The notes: generated by a model from the sequence alone, not told the origin. DNA of 64,000 nt from Isoetes taiwanensis (GCA_021234155.1 JAJEKV010000002.1:14915428-14979427); one strand, 5' to 3'; shown: positions 9,600-21,980, counted from the first letter of the stretch. Numbers and translations are program-made.

Positions 9600-9850
9600 T
9601 TACAAAAAGATCCACTCCCCCTTTAATTTTCGTTGGCTCCTCCCTTCCCCACCCAACTTCCCCCTTTGCCCCTAACTTCTTGCCCCCTTCCCATCTCTTT
9701 GGGGCGTGTCCATCCTTTATTCCAAAATCTCCTTCCCATATCGCTTTTTTCAAACTTCCCTTTCACCTCCCCCTTTGCCCCTTTGCCCCTCCCCTTTACC
9801 CTTTGCCCCTTGTCCCTCCTTGTGAGCCTCCCTCCTCCTCGTGAACTTTC
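9600..9850 (+). repeat. Strand-asymmetric polypyrimidine tract
   Basis: About 250 bases are nearly all C and T on the plus strand, made of CCCCTTTGCCCC-like words repeated with variation. Such tracts can form triplex DNA. No coding potential is credible in it. Confidence 0.6.
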
Positions 9851-9989
9851 GAGTTCTTTAGAGCTTTCTCGACTGCTCGTTTGTGAATTTTATGAGAAAG
9901 ACACAAGATCGGTTGTGGTTCTATGATGTGAATTTTTTCTAATGATTCAATGCAAAAATTAATTTCTTCTATATGAGTCTCATTTTACT

Positions 9990-12890
9990 GCTGAGTCCCA
10001 AACGTCAGAATCTGCCCCACTTTAATCAAATGCGACTTTTGACCTTAATCTTAAGCCAAACTTTATCTCCCAAGTCAAACTCTCTTGAAGATCTATATCT
10101 ATCTGCTAGACTCCTTTGGCAAGTCCTCGCTACTAAAAGATACCCTCGAACCTTCTCAAGAAGCTGTTGCATATTTGTTGAACGCTGCTGAGATACCTCT
10201 AGTTTCTGTAATCAATCATAAAGGGAGACAACCTCGATGATTCTTGCTTCGTGCTATTGTATGTAAACTCCATTAAGTGGATGTAATTGGCCCATTTGAA
10301 TTGCTTATTCCAAATGTAATTTCTCAGCATGTCCTACAAGGTTCGGTTGGTGTGCTTCGCCAGGCCATCGGTTTGTGAAAGATGAGAAGAACTCATCCAC
10401 AATTTGGCACAGATCGTGGCGAAGCAATCCCCTCAAAAATCGCTAATGATCGAATCTCCATCGGAGATCGCTCTGGGCATTCCATGCAATCTAAAAATCT
10501 CTTTAGTGAATAGCAAGGTGGTATCTAAAGTTGTATCAATGGTTCGACATGGCAAGAAATGTGCCATCTTAGATAGCTTATCAACCACTACCATTAAGAC
10601 GTCATGGCCCTTTCTTGTCCTTGGGAGACTAGTTATGACCTTCCATTTGACATCTAGAATACCCAATGGTTTCAATTGGCTTGGAATTTGGAGTTGTTTC
10701 GTCTTTGTAAGTTGACATAGCTGACATTCACGATGTACTTCGCGATTTGCTTCTTTACACCTAGCCAATGATAGCTGAAATAGGTTTTCATAAACCTGTG
10801 TGGCCCATAATTGGACTATTATGCATATCATGAAGGATCAAACCCCTTACACCAAATTATTCTAGAATGCATAGCTTATCTTTGAAGTATAATACGTTAC
10901 CTTCCTTCTTATACTGTTTGAAGATTTCCATTTCCTTATCTGTTCTCGTCTTCTTAGAGACGCTTGTCCACACTTCTATAAAATCTTTATATGTTGGCAC
11001 GGTTTCCTCTATTCTCTTTTGATACTCACTAGCAAGGGCCAAAATCGAGCTTACAATACACTCAGATGCAAAAGAATGTTTAGACAAAGCGTCTACAACC
11101 ATGTTAAGCTTTTCTAGTTTGTATGAAATCTCAAAATCATATTCTTCCAGGAACTTCGTCCATCTATGCTGCCTCAAATTGAGGTGTGTTTGCATGAAGA
11201 TATACTACAAGCTCTGGTGACTAGTATCAAATTGGAACCTTCTTCCCAACAAATAATGCTTCCATACCTCTAAAGCTCTCGTTACTACTAGGAGGTCTTG
11301 ATCGTGCATTGAGTATTGAATATTGGCATCATTCATCTTCCGAGAGTCTTAAGCAATTACTCTATCTTCTTGCAAAGAATTGTGTCAGTTGCAATCTTAC
11401 TTGCATCTGTCGCCACCAACTTATCCTTCTTAGGATCTGGAAGAGTGATCACTGATGTCGTCGTCAAGAGCTTATCAAATCTTGCTTGGGCTTTGCACTC
11501 CTAGTGATCCTTTCAATCTTTTATCTTCGCACTTTTGGTGAGATCTGCAGGCGGGCTATCAACTTTAAGAAAGTCTTTCATGAACTTTTTGTAATAGCCC
11601 GCTAGTCCAAGGAAGTTCCTCACGTTATGGACGTTCTTTGGGGTTGATCATTCTGCTATTGCTCAGATCTTTGCCGGATCGGTGGAAACACCTTATGGTG
11701 AGATAATATACTCCAAATACTGTACTCAGTTGGTTGCAAAATAACATTTTGACAACTTAGCATAGAGTCGATGTCTCCTTAATTTCTCAAGGATTCTTCT
11801 CAAATGATGGACATGCTCTTGCAAGATTTTGTTGTAGAATGAGATATCGATGAACCAAAGTCTTTTGTCATGTATCCCATTCTTCAAATCAAATAAAAAA
11901 AGAGGAGGGGAGCAACGGGACTCCCGACCACCGTTAAAGAAGAGCCTTCACGTACATTTTTCGATCACCATCTGACACCCACTGATGATATAGATCAAGT
12001 CGAAGAAGATGATTACAATATCATTGAGGATTTCGTGCAAGACATCATTCATAAGTCTCATAAATGTTGCCAAAGCATTAGTTAGTCCAAAGAGCATGTG
12101 TAAATTCATAGTGGCCATTTGTTCTGGAAGCAGCCTTATGAACATCTTCCTCCTTGATTCGGATTTGATGATATCCCGATCACAAGTTGATCTTGGAGAA
12201 GAATTTTGCTCCTTGGAGCTAGTCCATGAGGCCATCCGCTCTAGGAAAGGCATACCTATTCTTAATGGTGTGCTTATTCAACTGATGATAGTCAATGCAC
12301 GTCCTTACACTCTTATCTTTCTTCTTGACGAATGGGGTGGGCGCTCTAGAAGCTAGGTCTTATGGATCCTAAGCCTGGGATTCTTGGAGTTGCTTCTTTA
12401 GCTCTGTCAATTTAAAAGTGCTCGTCCTGCATGGCCTAGTATCTGGTGCAAGAGAAATCTTGCATTCTACTCCCATACAAGGTAAAAAAGCTCCTTAATT
12501 TTGTCCAGAAAGAAGTCATGGAACTCCATAACAAACCTTGCCACATGCCTGGGGAGCTTGCTCAATGCCTCCTTTTTGGTGTCGCCTTTGGTATCGGGAT
12601 CTATTGATTCCAATTTAAAGATATATGCTTTTTCATCTATCTTTATGCACATAAGTAATTTTTTACTTGTCATGCATTGCATTAAATCAGGGTTCGCTCA
12701 TTATCTTTGATTTCTATCTTGTTTCCATTGGGAGCGGTTAAAGTCAGCTTTCTGTTGCCGCAATCAATCAATGCCTTAGCTAGTATTAGGTATTCGATTC
12801 CAACTATAAGGTCATAATGCTTGATATTCATTACCTCAGCATCCTCAGCACCTAAATCCACGGAGATGTCCAGCTTGAGGTTCAACCCCT
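9990..12890 (-). pseudogene. Ty3/gypsy retrotransposon pol, decayed
   Basis: Reading down the minus strand, the domains come in Ty3/gypsy order. Protease-end block about 12885-12682 (YDLIVGIEYLILAKALIDC). Linker 12682-12467. Reverse transcriptase about 12350-11520, with LFGLTNALATFMRLMNDVLH; the catalytic YLDD is replaced by FFDL. RNase H about 11500-11100, with TLPDPKKDKLVATDASK and YKLEKLNMVVDALSKHSF. Integrase 10831-10000, with HRECQLCQLTK (zinc-binding part) and the core VDKLSKMAHFLPC. Many stops and frameshifts make it a fossil. No LTR pair could be delimited around it, and gag is not seen. It is a separate element from the chromovirus remnant near 62 kb. Confidence 0.85.
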
Positions 12891-13140
12891 ATGTGCCAAA
12901 TAGTGCCACTTACTATTAACACAGGCCTGGGGTTAGGCTTCAAAGTCCTCTTAATCATATCTAATAGCCTAGAAGATGAAAAGTTATGCCTCTATGAATA
13001 AGGATAACGATAAGTTTGCTAGCTCTTCTACTGACCGTTGAGATGACTTCGTACTTAGTCTCGACACTTTCAAACTCTGTTGTGGCAAATATGCGACACT
13101 TACCTTCTATGAAATCTTGTTGGGGGTGTCATCTTCTCTC

Positions 13141-13176
13141 CCCCCCCCCCAAAAAAAAAAAAAAAAAAAAAAAAAA
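13141..13176 (+). repeat. C10 followed by A26 homopolymer run
   Basis: A run of ten C is joined directly to about 26 A. The A run could be the poly(A) tail of a retro-inserted sequence or simple slippage. Its true length is uncertain in any assembly. Confidence 0.8.
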
Positions 13177-13619
13177 TAACCCTCCCATAATTGCACCCTA
13201 GAATCCCTCTAAGCCAAATGTAACTCAATTATCCCTTTATCGTATAACCACAAATGCCTAAAACCTTAGATTGCTCCTTGCATCTGTAAAAGGCAATAAT
13301 ATTTTCCAAAATAACTTCATGCATGACAATGTCCATGTCCTGCGATAACTCAACAAACAATGTTAGACTAGCAAATCCATCCAAGTTGATGTGGCTCCTC
13401 TGGTTTGTTGCTTATGCCATTAACTGCATCATGTTCTCTTATCCACTATGACTCCCATTACCACCATACCATCAAATCATAATCTCAACTTATACCATGT
13501 CAAGACTTATTTTTTTTCCAAATATCACAATCCAAATTGCTTCTGGGCAAATAAAACTGTTAATACTTCCTACTAAGTCAAATATCAATTTTTTCGAAGT
13601 TTTAACATCTATTCCCAAA

Positions 13620-14150
13620 GACATATCAGGCTTGAAAGCCACTAGTGAAGGACTTGGGCCAACTTGTGAAGGCTGGCATTCGGGCACCAAATTAGGCAAG
13701 CACCTAATTTGGTCTTCGAACCCACTCGTGAAGGGTGGCATTCGGCACCAAATTGGGCGGGTGCCAAGTTTTGGTGGTGAAGGATAGACCTGAACTCCAA
13801 ATATGAGGGGGCGCCCAGATTTGATTCCCCCGCTGGCATATGTTGAATCTGGGATTCGACCACTAAATTGGCACCTAATTTGGTCTTGAAACTCACTTGT
13901 GGAGGGTGGCAATTGGGCACCAAATTGCGTGGGCCCAATTTGATTGCCACTTGACCTTGTAAAGGATAGACTTGGCCCCCAAAATTGAGCGGGCACCCCG
14001 TTTTGGTTCCCATGCTGGCATTATTTAAGCAGAAGTCTAGCTACCAATTTGGACCTAATTTGGGCTTGAAACTCACTTATGGAGGGTGGACTGAGGGCGC
14101 CCAATTTCGTTGCCACTTGGCCTTGTAAAGGGTAAACTTGAACCCCAGTT
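13620..14150 (+). repeat. Tandem repeat of about 200 bp, three degenerate copies
   Basis: The phrase GGTCTTGAAACTCACTTGTG with GGAGGGTGG(C/A), GGGCACCAAATT and CTTGTAAAGGATAGACTTG recurs three times (about 13640-13790, 13860-13985, 14050-14150). The GC-rich copies give misleading open frames on both strands (for example 13490-14013), which I do not accept as genes. Confidence 0.65.
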
Positions 14151-14215
14151 CCAATTGACCCATTTGATTTGCATGGAATTTTTATTACTATTACTCAGGT
14201 TTAACTTATTCTGAA

Positions 14216-14455
14216 ATCCTTACGCAAGTGGTATACCTCTTCAAAGATGGTCATCTAGTCAGGAAAGGGGTTATGGGGCAAACGACACAGTATCACTTCA
14301 AGAATATTCCAGATGGAGTTGTGAGTGTCGGTATTGAAGATGTGTTCGAGCAGAACCATACCCTTCCATGGCCCACTCTAGATGCACAATTGAGGAAGCC
14401 AAAGAGGCCCTTCGTTCTTTGGAGAAGAGAAGACGTGAATGGACCAGACGTCTAA
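14216..14455 (+). pseudogene. Fragment resembling the N-terminal part of a plant transposase
   Basis: The frame reads MVYLFKDGHLVRKGVM, then a region with VSVGIEDVF and FVLWRREDV, and stops at 14455. The pattern (short strand, DG.L...G, later V.V....., ending in a W-R block) resembles the module near the start of several plant CACTA-type and DUF7869-type transposases. The identification is weak. Its position just ahead of the DUF7869 remnants on the same strand supports membership in that element. Confidence 0.4.
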
Positions 14456-15311
14456 GATGTTCCCCAAAAAAGATAGCAGATAGAGGACAATAAGGAAGCA
14501 CAACCGCTAACAAGATATACATTTCTTGTAATGGACTGTGAAATTTGCCACTTTTGTGATACCATTATTGTCGAAAAAGGTTCCATATCATTCATTAGCC
14601 CTGATGATGCAGTGTGTGACCAATTTTTAGGTCTGAAGTCCATCAGAGTGTCTGTTATTGAGGGTTTCCCCCTCCCTTCAGAAGTGAATATCCATTGTTA
14701 GAGATATTTGCAGGTCCCGAAAGTGGGCATGCTTGTAAGGTAGAATAATGATTTTATTCGAGTAGGTGGAGTAAAGATCTCCAAGATATTGACTGCAATA
14801 CCACAAGAACAGATAGATATTGTGTCCATCCAGGGTAGTGCAGAGCTTAAGAACCACCCAATCTTTCAGAAACGCAAATATACATCAACCCAGGAAGCTT
14901 CAAAGGCTGCCAAAGATTGACCCTCTTACTACTGAAGATGCTATCCTTAATTATAGGAAGAACGTGTGCTGCAAAAATAGGTGTTGTGGGAAGTTCTCCA
15001 GGAGTCAAGTTGTGAATACGCGAAAGGAATTCCTTGCAATAAAATCCAGTGACATGGTTACTTTTGTTTATGACATGTTTGACAACAATATGAAAGGTAG
15101 ATGAGTGGAATGGCTAGTGTTGCAAGGCAACCTTGTTTGTGAGAGAGCTTGGTATCTTGGTCTTGGTATCTCAAAGTCAGGGCATTTTAAATGGGAGGTG
15201 CAGTCCCTTGAGGGTGCTCGCAAAGTTAAGCACGGTAACTGTGGCAGCATGAAGCCTCGTTCTTCGACCCTGCTCTACGAGGCTATGTTCTCTATGTTTG
15301 TGAGGAAAAAT

Positions 15312-15600
15312 TGTAGGGTCAAAGCATGGAGCTGTGGGGCATTTTTGCGCCAACCAAGCACCCCCTAAGCACCTAATGCGGGAAATTTTACTTATTTTTA
15401 TCTTTTTTTCTATAACTCCGATGAAGCTGAAATTTTGTATTCCAAGGCGTAATATGATTGCGTTTCAGGGAAAAATATCAAAAAAATAAAAGAAAAATAT
15501 TTTTTAAAAATACAAAGAAAATAGCTCAGGAAAGCACCCCCTAAGCACCATCTGTCGCTGACACAAAAAGTGTCCCCCACCTCCATGCTTTGCACTGTAG
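15312..15600 (+). mobile_element. MITE (279 bp) with 5-bp target duplication TGTAG
   Basis: Element 15317-15595 starts GGTCAAAGCATGGAG and ends with its inverted match CTCCATGCTTTGCAC, with imperfect terminal repeats of about 30 bp. TGTAG flanks both sides (15312-15316 and 15596-15600). Removing the element and one TGTAG rejoins the transposase frame exactly (KNC to SRRNKDG). It contains an internal direct repeat, AAGCACCCCCTAAGCACC. A 5-bp duplication does not fit hAT (8), Mutator (about 9) or PIF/CACTA (3). Confidence 0.85.
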
Positions 15601-15756
15601 CCGAAGGAACAAAGATGGGATTCGGAAGAATGTGAGAAAGTTGCCTGCAATGTTTACGAAGTCCAGCATACTAGAGGAGGTCAATGCAGAAGTTATGGCA
15701 CTAATAGGCAAGAAGTTCTTGCCGACTGGGTTTCATAAAATATGGAGGTAGAGCTT

Positions 15757-17240
15757 ATAATAATACACAGCTAGACCGGACAGCTAAAAAAAGCAGCTTT
15801 ATAAAATCGACTACATACCTATTTATAGATGTTGTCAACTAGAGAAGTTACCATACAAAAGGTGGCATCACTATCATAACTTTGTTCTGTTATATTTTAT
15901 AAAATCGAGATGAAGACCCTGATGATTTCAATTTTGTTGTATATTCTCATTCAAATCAACACCAAATAATATCTGAACAGTTATGTGGTAATTCCTAATG
16001 GAAGTTCCCTCCTAGAAAATATAGATGTTAGCAACATAGCAAGAAACAACTTAAGAAGGAGATAATTAAAGATAAAGTATAAATTATGTCTCTAAAGTCC
16101 ACATCAGTACCAGTGATCAGAAATAGGGTCATATATAGACCATCTTAGACTAATCCTTCTAACTAGCTAAGACATCCAAATAATCCCCGATTATTGGATT
16201 TATCTGACCCCCAATGGGGAGGCTTTAGAGACTTTTGATATTTTTGCTTAAATAAACTTATGAACAGCCTTCTTAAAACATGCGTATTCAAATAGTTCTA
16301 AAGGACTTTAACAAAGCAATTGAATAGACTTTTCAAGTGGTCCTATTGAGTTTTATATTACTGGCTTAAAGAGGAATAGAAAATGGATTCCATTGATTAT
16401 GAAAGACAAGGTCTTGTAAAGTTCAATTCTTTATGCTACATACTAGAGAAGATAATCCTAAAATATTATCATATATGCATGATGTTAAAGAAAATGGTCC
16501 AATAAATGCTTTAGAGACACCAGTCCGATGCAAACTAAAACAACTTGTGAATCAATAAAGGGAAGCTTTAGGGTCTACAAAATCTTTAAGAGATACAACA
16601 AGTCTTTATATATCAAGGACAATTGTAAGAATTAGAGCTCAGAATTAACATGCCCAAAATGCAGCTTCATGATTCATTGGTTATTTGCGGAAAACAAATG
16701 GATTATTTGCAGAAAACAAATGGATATAACCAGATAAATAATCCATTACTTGCATTATAACATGCAAAAAACCACATACTTCATCAACCCATCTTTTATG
16801 CTAAGTTGACATGGCCAATACTTGAAAGAGAAAATGCAATATTTCTGGAAAAAGATCATAATCTACAAAACAGTCATGACCTGGATAGAAATGAAGAGAT
16901 TGTACCTGATAGAAGTATTCAGAACTATATCTTATTTACATCAGAAAATCTTTAGAATTACAATTCAGAAGTAGAGCTCCTCAATGGAACATTCTTCAGT
17001 GTAGCATCCACACCAGACTGCAAAAAAATAGAAGAAAAATGTTTGGTTACCTGCAGCAGCATGTTAGCCTAAAGGGTAATTGCACACCTGCTAGCATAAA
17101 TCTTGGCTTATCGTCCTTTATCCACTATCGCAAAGAAAATTGCATTCTCCAAATGTGATATATGTGAGGTTATCCGTACAAAGTTGTTGAAGACTAAGGA
17201 TGAGGCAAAGAGGAGGATATTGCATGATCAAAGAAGCACA
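15757..17240. other. AT-rich non-coding DNA inside the broken transposase
   Basis: About 1.5 kb of AT-rich sequence with no credible frame separates the N-terminal and core parts of the transposase. A small tandem duplication (ATTTGCGGAAAACAAATGG-like) lies at about 16680-16725. It may be an intron or a later insertion. Confidence 0.45.
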
Positions 17241-18759
17241 CATAAATTAGAATCGACTTGATGTCACACCCAGTACTGGTCATGGAGATTATACACGACA
17301 AAATGGACCAGGCAAACTATCTTTGTATTATTCACAACAAAATGGACGAGGCAAAGACAATGATTCTGAAATTGCAACAATATGTAAAATCTCTTTGGAG
17401 ACTGGACACAAGTTGAAAACATCATTGACAGGTGCAATCACTCATGAACATGGAAGGAGGAGCTAAAGAAACTTTGCTTTGGGTCTATAGTCAGACGACT
17501 CGAACTTCTATGTAGGTTCTCTGAATAGCATTTTGAAAAGACTAGAGATGGTTCATAAGTATCGGTTGGGTATCAACCTTGCGTGACACCACGACTCTTG
17601 CATCAAAGTTATAACTATCCAATAGCAGCATCTCCATTAATTTGCGGCAACTGGAGGAACCTCCAATGAAGCCGCTCCCCAGAAAATGTCAGTTACAACT
17701 AGACAATGCATCTGGAAAAAACAAGAATAGGTATGAGTTCTCATATCATTCATACCTAGTATATCTTGGTGTGTTCGAAGATATTGAGTTAGGTTTCATG
17801 ATGTCTAGTCATACACAAGAGTATATCAATGCTTTATTTGGTAACTTCTCATCAAATCTAAAGAAGTCCGAGCCTGAATTGCTTTATAAATTCCATACAT
17901 GCAACTTGAATGCACCTATACCCTATATTATTGACAAGGTGCCAGACTAGAAGGGGTACATAGAAGGGTATGTTCCCATTGAGGATGATAGATTGACTGG
18001 TCACACTAGCCCTCTAACTTTCAGATTCGTAATGAATGGTGACTGGTCCGTCATGTACTACAAAGCCCGTCCTACTTTCTTGGAGTGGTTACCCTGGCAG
18101 AATAAAAATGTGGAAAGAAGAGGATGACAGAAGGCTCTTAATGCCAGCTAGAAATCCTAAGCAAAACAATATCCACAGGCATATCTTGCATTGGGCTGCA
18201 ATCTCAACAAGTAACAAGGGCACTCCAGAGACAGCCAAGTACTAGGCACAATTTACGTCCACAATTGTATAATGGATGATATTCTTAGAGGAGATAGGGA
18301 AGATCACCACTACCGAAGGCAGTTACGAGGACTTTTGGCCACGCACTAGACAAGAACGAGCTCATCTATCTGATATGGTGGCAGTAGTGGAGCCAATTGC
18401 AAGCATCACTCCTCCTTATGTTGGTCCGTGGAAGGACAAACCTATACTGGAATTCAATCTATTCAAAGATTTGAAGAAGGGCATGTTTATTATGGGCCGT
18501 TCTAATGATATCTTGGACCTGAGTAGGGTACGCTATGAAGAGGCCCAAATGGATGATAAGAAGAATGAGACTATTCACGTGACTTGGTGGGATCCTGTCC
18601 TTGTGAGAAACCAAGTATACCCATCCAAATATATAAATTTTTGGAAGAAAAGATGGAGGCCAACAATTGCTAGTGACCGCATTGAGATAGAGACTATCGA
18701 CTATGCTTGGGCTTCGTAAATAGGATATATATGAAAATTGTCATTGAAGCAAGAATTTT

Positions 18760-19350
18760 AGAATGGTCCATAACTTCAGGCACTGTCCAAAAATAATAAA
18801 ATTGTGCTTGAAAAAAATGTTTTGAAATATTCTTGAATGCTCATAAGTAAGCACTTCAGTCTAAACATAGAAAGCTTTTTGAAATTTTGTAAACAGTCAA
18901 AACAGAATGTTATTCGAATGTTCTAGAATGTTTTAAATGCTCATGGGTAAGCACCTCACTCTAAAATGGAAAGTTTTTAGAAAACTTTGCAATCAGTCAA
19001 AATAGAATGTTCTAGAATGTTCCAGATGCTCATGGGTAAGCAACTTAGTCTAAGAATAGAGAGTTGTTTTTAAACTTTGCAAAAAAAAAAAAGGTTCTAG
19101 AATGTTCTAGACGCTTATTGTAAGCCCTTGAGTCCAAAAATAGAAAGGTTTTTAATCTTTGCAAATAGTCAAAATAGAATATTCTAGAATGTTCCAGACA
19201 TGTTTACCGCAGTCTAAAGATAGTAAGATTTTGCAAACAATCAAAATAAAGTGTTCTAGAATGTTCCAGATGCATCTCAATCTAAATTAGAAAGTTTTTT
19301 GAGACTTTGCAAATAGTCAAAATAGAATGTTCTAGAATGTTCTAGATTCT
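18760..19350 (+). repeat. Array of heat-shock-element-like palindromes
   Basis: Six strong copies of a GAAnnTTCnnGAAnnTTC pattern (type TTCTAGAATGTTCTAGA) sit at 18904-18935, 19004-19025, 19094-19111, 19176-19198, 19252-19270 and 19324-19345, within degenerate tandem units of about 75-110 bp that also share GCTCATGGGTAAGCA and AAACTTTGCAA. The pattern is the plant HSF-binding consensus. It lies directly behind the DUF7869 transposase, so the sites could also be subterminal transposase-binding repeats. Confidence 0.75.
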
Positions 19351-19379
19351 TATTTTTCAAAATGTTATAAGAAGAGTGC

Positions 19380-19600
19380 TCCTCATGGATGATACTTTGG
19401 AATTTGAGTAGGTGCGAGTAAGCTTCTCATTGGTGATGAAATTGGTAGTAGCTGTTGGTAGTAGGTGTGAGTAAGCTCCTCACAAATGATGCTTTAGAAT
19501 TAGTGTGTCGTGGAGTGTAGTATATGTGAGTAAGCTCCTCATAGGTGATACTTTGGAATTGGTAGTAAATGTTAGTAATCTCCTCATATTATAAACTTTC
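19380..19600 (+). repeat. Dispersed GAGTAAGCTCCTCA repeat, cluster 1
   Basis: Four degenerate units of about 55-60 bp share GTGAGTAAGCTCCTCA, GGTGATACTTTGGAATT and GGTAGTA. The same family forms a second cluster at 23890-24180. Confidence 0.65.
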
Positions 19601-20039
19601 ATGTGAAACTTTACCAATATTTTCCATTAGCTTTGGCAATAAAAAGAGGGCACCATAAACCCAAACATCAGCCCATTGGGCTCTTCAGCAATCCAATTAG
19701 GATAAAGGGTTCTCGTCTCTGTATCGAGCTCAATGAATATTTGTCTTGTATTTATTTTTTTGCAGTAGATATCAAAATAACTACAAACCTCAAAATACTG
19801 TTCTTGCTTCAGGGGCTCGAGCATCAATGTATCTGACAACACCCGACCAGTATCAACTAAGCTATAGCCCGTATTTGTCCATGAAGTCTTGCACTCACAT
19901 CAATGCGTACTTTGCCCAGGAAGTTATGATGCAGGAGCTCTGAAAACCCAGCTTAGAGGTAAAGCACAGATGCAAAGATTGTTCCTCAAATACGTGGTGT
20001 ACGTGCGAATAAAAGCAGGTCCAAATCAGACAGCAAGAC

Positions 20040-20175
20040 ATTGCACAAGATTTTTTCTTTTGCCATAAAGCAATTGATCATTACAGATAAAATTAAATCA
20101 AATACAATACAAATCAAATACAAGGAGAAAAAGATAAATTAAATCAAATACAATACAATTCAAATAGAGTAATGC
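20040..20175 (+). repeat. AAATCAAATACAATAC direct repeats
   Basis: The phrase AAATTAAATCAAATACAATAC occurs twice with shorter variants between. It is simple-sequence-like, AT-rich and without coding value. Confidence 0.6.
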
Positions 20176-20329
20176 AAATATGAATGTTTGACAGTAGTTT
20201 AATATTGTCTCAAGAGAATTCTCTTTCCTTCATTTGTTATTGGCACCTGATTAACATAATTGCATGAACCCAGATGCAATAAACTTGAAGTGCACTCGCT
20301 GCTGTAGCAGCAATCTCTAGGTTTTTCTC

Positions 20330-21255
20330 CTTCAATGCAAATTGCTTTTTATATAACCCATTGCATGTTTATTTTTTTAGCATGCAAATCCATGCTCTCT
20401 TGCCTTGATCTCCACTCTATCCTAGTGTCCTCACTTTTTTGCATCAAATTAATCCATCCATCTACATCACTAGGTACCCTTCCTCTTTTTTTACCTGAAC
20501 TATGTTCTTGTTGCACATTACTCCCATCACCATCGGTAGGACTCTCATTGTTAATATCTTCTTCTTCCTAAGTGATATCTGGTTCATTTCCTTCACAATT
20601 GAAGCATACAAAATGGATTAAGCACAAACAATCAAAGCTGAAAGCTAAAAAACATAAAACAGAAACTAACCTGACGGTGTAGTGAAAGAAGCTGGAACAG
20701 ATGACTCTAAAACTAAGTCGCCGGTTTTACAACGGTTTTCATGCCATACCATCGGTCCATAGCTTCATAAACATTGGAGAAGAAGTTTATTGGAAAATTG
20801 CAATCCTTGCGCTCAAGATTTGCCATCTGCCAATAACTACTTCTACCACTTGGAATGTGCCTTTCATAGTCATTGATTTTTTTGAAGTCTGCTGCCAAAG
20901 ATTCCGACTTGCTCATGCATGCCTTGGCTGACCTGCGCACATTATTCCTCCAACAATACTCTTCTATGTCATTCCATCTAACTTCTTTCTTCTTCATCTT
21001 CTCTCTTCCCCCACCAAATAGACGAAGTTCATCATCTTCTTTCTTGGCGGCTTGTAGAACCAATAATTCATCATCTGTCCAATGTGTGCTAGCATATTGC
21101 CTTACAGTGGGAATGGCAGACGTGGGATTTGCAGCGTGGTGACCAACACCAAATGCAGCAGTAAGTATGTCATGGCATCCCATGCCTTGAGTTTCATGCA
21201 CAATTTCATCTTCAGACTCATCTAGCATCCTGCTGAATGAGTTCTGTGCAATCAT
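20330..21255 (-). pseudogene. Trihelix / Myb-SANT-like DNA-binding protein, probably damaged
   Basis: The ATG at 21255 opens 180 codons. Residues about 58-150 carry a trihelix/Myb-SANT pattern: HWTDDELLVLQAAKK, a basic linker, RWNDIEEYC, RSAKACMSKSESLAADFKKI, then a conserved aromatic (SSYWQM) and a fourth helix NFFSNVYEAMDRWYG. Such domains occur in GT-type transcription factors and in the Myb-like partner protein of PIF/Harbinger transposons; both bind DNA in the nucleus. After 20713 a one-base shift would continue into SSVPASFTTPSG and a GT splice site at about 20672. A second exon (about 20597-20450) then reads acidic and Lys/Arg-rich (HSSGKKRGRVPSDVDG) but contains a TAG. These two lesions make it a likely pseudogene or a mis-assembled gene. 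Confidence 0.65.
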
Positions 21256-21259
21256 AATT

Positions 21260-21980
21260 TAAGCATTTTAGCAATTTCAACAACTATACAGACAATGGAA
21301 ATAAAAAATTATGTGAAAGTAATTTGCAATACAATGTAAACATTACCTGGTGAAACTGTTCATACTGTTGTGCTGTAAAAAAATTAAAAGCAGACCCAAC
21401 ACCGTTGCTTCCTCTCATGGCTCAAGGAAAGGGTTCCGGTTGTTCTCTGCTTCTCTCAGGATGGAAGAAACTAAAGAAATGGTGGAAATTGCCATCTACA
21501 ATGACGAATTTGATAGCGGCAAGTTCTGTTGCTACTGGAATCATGGGGTAACAGGCAGATCAAACCCGCCAGATGTACACAAAACGACAAACTCGATTCG
21601 CAAACGGAAAATTCAGAAGTGCTCGATGACTTCTGGAAAAAGGGAAGGTAACCTGGCCACATCATCCAAATTCAGAAAAAAAAATGCAATAGGAACATAA
21701 CTTGCAGAACTGGGTTCGCCATATGGCAAAGGCACCTTGAATTTTTTGGCTAATGGGGATGGGGCCTAAAATCCGACTAGGTATGAGAACTCCATTCCAT
21801 AACGAACTTCCAATTTCTCTAATTTTCATGCCCCGTAGATGCAATTGAACGACCAAACATCAACCACCTGCTAAAATAACTCAGCTGGCGCAACGTGGAT
21901 AGCCTCAGAATGCTTGAAACCCTGGACCAGTATTTGTGAAAAAATGCTAAAAAAATGAGGATTTAAGATAAAAAATAATC
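21260..21980. other. Upstream flank of the Myb/SANT gene; nothing firm
   Basis: Frames on both strands here are short and overlap. The stretch 21400-21860 has moderate coding-like composition but no motif I can place. It may hold the 5' exon or leader of the minus-strand Myb/SANT gene. Confidence 0.3.

Larger units (their letters stand above)
14820..18719 (+). pseudogene. DUF7869-type (RNase H-like) transposase, broken
   Basis: Segments on the plus strand fit the order of this eukaryotic transposase family. About 14935-15311 has CCKNRCCGKFS, then HGNCGSMKPRSS (the C-C-x-x-x-C and HGNxG-KP landmarks). After a MITE, the frame resumes at 15601 as SRRNKDGIRKN and runs to GFHKIWR (about 15755). 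The core DDE-like part is at 17642-18110, with QLDNASGKNKNRYEFSYH, GVFEDIELGFMM and SHTQEYINALFGNFS. The C-terminal part is at 18276-18719 (PYVGPW, LKKGMF, HVTWWDP). Stops (17948-17950, about 18135) and a gap of about 1.5 kb of non-coding DNA between the halves show it is dead. The domain number is from memory and should be checked. Confidence 0.65.

Noticed and set aside
13490-14013. 168- and 123-codon minus-strand frames
   Set aside because: They lie entirely in a degenerate 200-bp tandem repeat and read as repeated Gly/Pro-rich nonsense.
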